A stretch of 64,000 nucleotides of DNA from Zymoseptoria tritici IPO323 (taxonomy: Eukaryota; Ascomycota; Dothideomycetes; Mycosphaerellales; Mycosphaerellaceae): contig NC_018218.1 in NCBI RefSeq assembly GCF_000219625.1, positions 4,650,001 through 4,714,000 of the forward strand, given 5' to 3'. The position numbers and the translations under genes are program-made. Of this stretch, positions 63,282 through 64,000 are shown piece by piece (the stretch's first letter is position 1; every line of letters begins with the position of its first letter). Below the pieces are notes generated by a model, which did not search any database, was not told the origin of the DNA, and saw only the letters and a list, made by a program, of their open reading frames with translations.

Positions 63282-64000
63282 ATGGCGACTTTCCTCGAGA
63301 CTTCGTACAGTTTGGTACACCAGGACAATGCGGCCGATCAGCCCTCGCAGCAGGACCTCAAGACGCAGCTGGAAAAGGGCACAGATGATTCCAAGGTGGA
63401 GACGATGAAGCGCATCTTGACAATTATGCTCAATGGGGACCCAATGCCGAACCTCCTCATGCACATCATCCGCTTCGTCATGCCATCGAAGAGCAAGCCA
63501 TTGAAGAAGCTGTTATACTTGTACTACGAAATATGTCCGAAGCTGGATGCTGCTGGGAAGCTGAAGCAGGAGATGATTTTGGTTTGGTACGGCGATCGTA
63601 TATTTATGAATATGGGATAAAGACTGACGCTCTCCTCCAGCAACGGCATTCGAATGGACCTCCAACATCCTAACGAGTACATCCGCGGCAACACCCTTCG
63701 CTTCCTCTGTAAGCTACGCGAGGCCGAGCTCATCGAACCACTCCTCGCTCCCGCCCGAGCTTGCCTCGAGCACCGTCATTCCTACGTTCGTAAGAACGCG
63801 GTCTTCGCCATCGCCTCGATCTACACACACTCCGAGGCTCTCATGCCAGACGCACCGGAGCTGATTCAGGCCTTCCTCGAGGGCGAGAGTGACAACACCT
63901 GCAAGCGGAACGCTTTCGCTGCTCTTCTCAGCATCAGTCATGAGAAGGCCTTGGAGTACTTGAGCGGCGTGTTCGAGGGCATTCCCAATGCAAGCGAACT
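63282..64000 (+). CDS. SEC26: Coatomer subunit beta (beta-COP), 5' part
   Basis: Exon 1, 63282-63586, and exon 2 from 63641 running past the window end; about 221 residues are visible. Beta-COP is a scaffold subunit of the COPI coat for Golgi-to-ER vesicles. HEAT-like repeats are seen: [53 protein letters not shown], then after the 54-bp intron [36 protein letters not shown] and [16 protein letters not shown]. The [23 protein letters not shown] block is diagnostic of beta-COP. The rest of the gene (family length about 950 residues) lies outside. Confidence 0.95.

Noticed and set aside
1..64000. CRISPR arrays, operons, riboswitches, rRNA
   Set aside because: None seen. The intron-rich gene structure shows this to be fungal nuclear DNA, where the first three are not expected.

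Overview
The window looks like gene-dense nuclear DNA of a filamentous ascomycete. The evidence is short spliceosomal introns (mostly 50-65 bp, GT..AG with one probable GC..AG), intergenic gaps of 0.2-2 kb, about 50% GC, and gene content typical of Pezizomycotina: HsbA-type wall protein, CalB-like lipase, RTA1 family, questin-oxidase family, CCH1. The small cysteine-rich secreted proteins and the LPxELRxxIY tandem family suggest a Dothideomycete, perhaps Mycosphaerellales. That placement is inference; no marker gene settles the species. I found no rRNA, tRNA, CRISPR or secondary-metabolite backbone gene.

Layout. 1-2.3 kb: a tail-to-tail pair of paralogous small secreted cysteine-rich proteins. 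2.9-7.8 kb: casein kinase 2 beta (minus) divergent from RIC1 (plus). 7.9-8.5 kb: a SnoaL/NTF2-like protein. 9.3-11.5 kb: a fungal transcription-factor-like protein. 11.8-17.0 kb: MDM1-type sorting nexin convergent with an epoxide hydrolase. 17.6-18.7 kb: GPI-anchored HsbA-like wall protein. 20.5-22.0 kb: CalB-like secreted lipase. 22.6-24.5 kb: arylsulfotransferase-like membrane protein. 26.5-27.5 kb: RTA1-like protein. 28.4-29.6 kb: unknown protein. 30.4-31.5 kb: mitochondrial SAM carrier. 32 kb: small unknown protein. 34.2-40.9 kb: the intronless CCH1 calcium channel. 41.6-44.2 kb: Asp/Glu/hydantoin racemase family and ferroportin. 44.5-47.7 kb: a PHD-finger chromatin protein.

48.2-53.0 kb is the most unusual part: four same-strand paralogues with an LPxELRxxIY motif. 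Two (probably three) begin with an exon that codes only for the start ATG. The fourth copy is a pseudogene with a frameshift and an internal deletion. Two copies share a promoter block around a palindromic CACGTG. Next to the cluster lies a 343-bp non-autonomous DNA transposon with ~45-bp terminal inverted repeats and a 9-bp target-site duplication.

54.4-64 kb: a medium-chain reductase, a small conserved unknown, a questin-oxidase-like protein, a small proline/serine-rich unknown, the GID4/VID24 degron receptor, Mago nashi with six introns, and the 5' part of coatomer beta (SEC26), cut by the window end.

Most genes are unrelated single-copy genes rather than an operon or cluster. Shared biology is limited to membrane traffic (RIC1, MDM1, SEC26), calcium and iron transport (CCH1, ferroportin), and extracellular or surface proteins in the first 25 kb. 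Exon boundaries were worked out by hand from splice signals and reading-frame continuity.
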